Source of the DNA: Prolixibacteraceae bacterium
Lineage (GTDB): Bacteria > Bacteroidota > Bacteroidia > Bacteroidales > Prolixibacteraceae
DNA length: 8,184 nucleotides
NCBI GenBank assembly: GCA_007116765.1
Contig: SKHV01000400.1
Span: 1-8,184 of the forward strand
Direction of reading: 5' to 3'
Both the position numbers and the translations under genes were made by a program. Below, one piece after another: positions 6,704 to 8,184 of the stretch; position 1 is the stretch's first letter, and the number at the start of each line of letters is the position of its first letter. The notes beneath the pieces are model-generated. The model did no database searches. It was not told the DNA's origin and worked only from the letters and a program-made list of their open reading frames with translations.

Positions 6704-7924
6704 ATGAACCCAAAAGACCGCTTCGGAATAATTAATAGCATTGCGCTCCACTTACAAGATGAATATAATACTTCTGGAATCAATATGCTTCTTGAAGGCT
6801 ATGGCATCAAGACTGAAAACATAACGTCAGTCAACAGTAAAAGAACCTATGTTATTGGCCTTTTAAAGTCTGAAAAAGAAGAGTTGTTAATAGATATAGC
6901 CAAGGATTTAGAACTTAAAATAGAATTACCAATTACAAAAACTACAGAAAAATCACATATGAAAATATTCATTTCCCATTCGTCTAAAAATGCAAATTAT
7001 GGAAATGCTTTAGTACAATTGCTCACAGGAATCGGTATAAAGAGTGAGCAAATAATCTTTACAAGTAATTCTGCCTTTGGTATTCCAATTGGTCAAAATA
7101 TCTTCAATTGGTTAAAAGATAGAATAAATGAAAAACCATACGTAATTTATCTTCTTTCGCCAGAGTATTATTCAAGTGTTGCTTGTTTAAATGAAATGGG
7201 AGCTGCTTGGATTATTGAAAACCAACATTCAATGATTTTCACACCCAACTTCAAACTAGATAGTTATGAATTTCAAAATGGTGCTTTAGATCCTAGAGAA
7301 ATTGGTTTTTATATTAATGATGAGGATAGGTTGACTGGTTTCATTGAATCTTTAAAAGATGCATTTGAAATATCTCCAAATCAAGTTTTAATAAATCAAA
7401 AATGTAGAGATTTCATTCAGCAATTAGAAGCATTCCCAAAGGCGCCAATTATTTCATCAGTTACTAAAGAAACAGAAAAAATTGCATTAAATACTAAAAC
7501 TGAAGAAACTGTAAAACCTAAAACTGAAAAAAGTTCTTCGAACAATGCTGTTAACAGATACTTCAATGATTTAAATAATGGAAAATTAAAAGATGAGGAA
7601 GTATTGATAATACAATATGTAATTGACACTGCCAGATATAAACTTGGGACTGGCTGGCAAGAAAGCAATGAACAGGAAAATATTAAAGTATGGGAGGATT
7701 TGAATGAATTAAATAATACTCTTTCCCAGAATTACAGCACCGCTTTACGTAGATTGGATATGAGAAAACTTATAGAAGTATCTGATTTCACTGGCCATGG
7801 TAATCCAAAAGAATATCAGTTTATTGAAGAAATGCAAAATGAGCTTTTAGATTTACCTCAAGAATTTCATAATAAAGTGACTGAAATAAAAGAAAGAATT
7901 TCGGAAGACAGGTTACCTTTTTAA
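6704..7924 (+). CDS. TIR domain protein with N- and C-terminal accessory domains
   Basis: This 406-residue protein has three parts. Residues 1-75 form a small helical domain (S-K-R-T-Y-V-I-G-L-L, then I-A-K-D-L-E-L) resembling adaptor or effector-associated domains seen on other bacterial immune proteins; I cannot name the family. Residues 86-225 are a TIR domain: K-I-F-I-S-H-S-S-K (87-95) is the first strand, S-N-S-A-F-G-I-P-I-G-Q-N (121-132) the BB-loop region, and S-S-V-A-C-L-N-E-M-G-A-A-W (157-169) holds the putative catalytic glutamate E164. A linker rich in T, K and E follows (252-280). Residues 282-400 form a mixed helical domain, possibly winged-helix. Bacterial TIR domains with this glutamate usually hydrolyse NAD+ to kill infected cells. 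No membrane segment or signal peptide. It stands alone, 264 nt after kwaB, flanked by attC-like sites. The start leaves a 20-nt gap from the GTTAGCG core and has only an A-rich region as ribosome site. Confidence 0.93.
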   Translation: MNPKDRFGIINSIALHLQDEYNTSGINMLLEGYGIKTENITSVNSKRTYVIGLLKSEKEELLIDIAKDLELKIELPITKTTEKSHMKIFISHSSKNANYGNALVQLLTGIGIKSEQIIFTSNSAFGIPIGQNIFNWLKDRINEKPYVIYLLSPEYYSSVACLNEMGAAWIIENQHSMIFTPNFKLDSYEFQNGALDPREIGFYINDEDRLTGFIESLKDAFEISPNQVLINQKCRDFIQQLEAFPKAPIISSVTKETEKIALNTKTEETVKPKTEKSSSNNAVNRYFNDLNNGKLKDEEVLIIQYVIDTARYKLGTGWQESNEQENIKVWEDLNELNNTLSQNYSTALRRLDMRKLIEVSDFTGHGNPKEYQFIEEMQNELLDLPQEFHNKVTEIKERISEDRLPF

Positions 7925-7929
7925 AAAAC

Positions 7930-7939
7930 TTTCGCTAAC
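7930..7939 (-). repeat. 10-nt inverted repeat, right arm
   Basis: TTTCGCTAAC, five bases after the TIR stop codon, is the exact reverse complement of 6677-6686. It doubles as the 5' edge (R'' position) of the compact attC-like element that follows. Confidence 0.85.
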
Positions 7940-7990
7940 AGCTAAGCTTTCGTCCCGCTCGAAGAGCCAACGATGAAAGCGATGTTGAAC
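7933..7990 (+). repeat. Compact attC-like site (right of the TIR gene)
   Basis: The element is 58 bp, at the short end of the attC range. CGCTAAC (7933-7939) occupies the R'' position. GCTTTC 7946-7951 pairs with GAAAGC 7975-7980, GTC 7952-7954 with GAT 7972-7974 (one G-T pair), and GCTC 7957-7960 with GAGC 7964-7967 around a GAA loop, with an internal loop between the last two stems. GTTGAAC (7984-7990) follows and fits GTTRRRY exactly. Spacers between the boxes and the stem are 6 and 3 nt. It has no T run, so it does not look like a terminator. Confidence 0.55.
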
Positions 7991-8050
7991 GGTAACTTCG
8001 GTACCGGTGATTATGGGGACAGCGTTGCCTGCCTTTTGTTCATGTATTCC

Positions 8051-8184
8051 GGTGTCATCAAAAGACAATGGGGCTTTTATTACATCATGACCAAAAAGAC
8101 CATTCAACATGCTTCAGCGGATGTTGGCTTGATCTTCACTGCTTTTGATTTGTTCGGGATGGCAACCCCCCATTTTCAAAATCA
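8051..8184 (+). pseudogene. Remnant of a DDE transposase C-terminus (IS1182-like)
   Basis: From 8051 the frame reads G-V-I-K-R-Q-W-G-F-Y-Y-I-M-T-K-K, then A-S-A-D-V-G-L-I-F-T-A-F. This is the end of DDE transposases of the IS1182-like kind, where the segment E-H-P-[FY]-G normally precedes the I-K-R-Q-W part. Here that segment is lost: bases 8038-8049 read V-H-V-F in another frame, followed by one extra C at 8050, consistent with small deletions and insertions. The usual Y-N-L-R-R-I continuation is also altered (F-D-L-F-G-M). The frame is open from 7946, but nothing upstream of 8038 looks like transposase, so most of the gene is missing. The remnant runs past the window edge, and its terminal repeat would lie outside. 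The family name is from memory and is the least certain part. Confidence 0.6.

Larger units (their letters stand above)
6678..7984 (+). mobile_element. Putative integron-type gene cassette carrying the TIR gene
   Basis: If both flanking structures are attC sites, cleavage after G in each GTT core (G6677 and G7984) defines a 1307-bp cassette. It would hold one gene in the normal orientation, a short 5' leader of 26 nt and its own attC at the 3' end. The complementarity between cassette start and R'' (GTTAGCGAAA and TTTCGCTAAC) supports this. No integrase gene or attI is in the window, so it would be an orphan cassette or part of an integrase-less attC cluster. The alternative is a chance or non-integron inverted repeat. 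Confidence 0.5.

Noticed and set aside
7913..8110. 65-codon minus-strand frame
   Set aside because: It overlaps the end of the TIR gene and lies antisense to the transposase remnant, whose residues are recognisable on the plus strand. It has no family match that I know.

Overview
The window most likely comes from a member of the Bacteroidota. The gene at the left has a TTTG-N19-TAnnTTTG promoter, the pattern typical of that phylum. Clear Shine-Dalgarno sites are absent, coding is AT-rich, and the HsdR, Abi_2, DUF4268 and TIR proteins read like Bacteroidota versions of their families. No core or housekeeping gene is present; this is a defence island.

Layout. Positions 1-150 are a non-coding leader with a good promoter and a terminator-like hairpin. 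Positions 151-6439 form one tightly packed run of five plus-strand genes: an Abi_2 abortive-infection protein, a PD-(D/E)XK nuclease-fold protein with a DUF4268 tail, the type I restriction subunit HsdR, and a membrane protein plus DUF4868-like protein that I read as the Kiwa pair KwaA/KwaB. The joins are ATGA overlaps or stop-start abutments, so the set is probably co-transcribed and translationally coupled. HsdM and HsdS are not in the window and are expected upstream. The first 32 nt of hsdR also occur upstream of the DUF4268 gene, directly after the Abi gene. This suggests that the original arrangement was abi-hsdR and that the DUF4268 gene was added at the hsdR start.

Positions 6440-6703 hold structured, GC-richer non-coding DNA. 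Positions 6704-7924 encode a three-part TIR-domain protein. Both flanks of the TIR gene look like integron attC recombination sites. The left site has a long imperfect stem ending in GTTAGCG. The right site is a compact 58-bp element ending in GTTGAAC, a perfect GTTRRRY core. The left core and the first bases after it (GTTAGCGAAA) are exactly complementary to the start of the right site (TTTCGCTAAC). That is the relation expected when both belong to one excisable gene cassette. No integrase is present, so this would be an orphan cassette or part of an integrase-less attC cluster. The window ends in a decayed transposase remnant.

How the parts may work together (inference): HsdR cuts unmodified DNA, the embedded Abi_2 and PD-(D/E)XK proteins may act as back-up or conditional effectors, Kiwa responds at the membrane, and the TIR protein is an independent NAD-targeting suicide module delivered as a mobile cassette.
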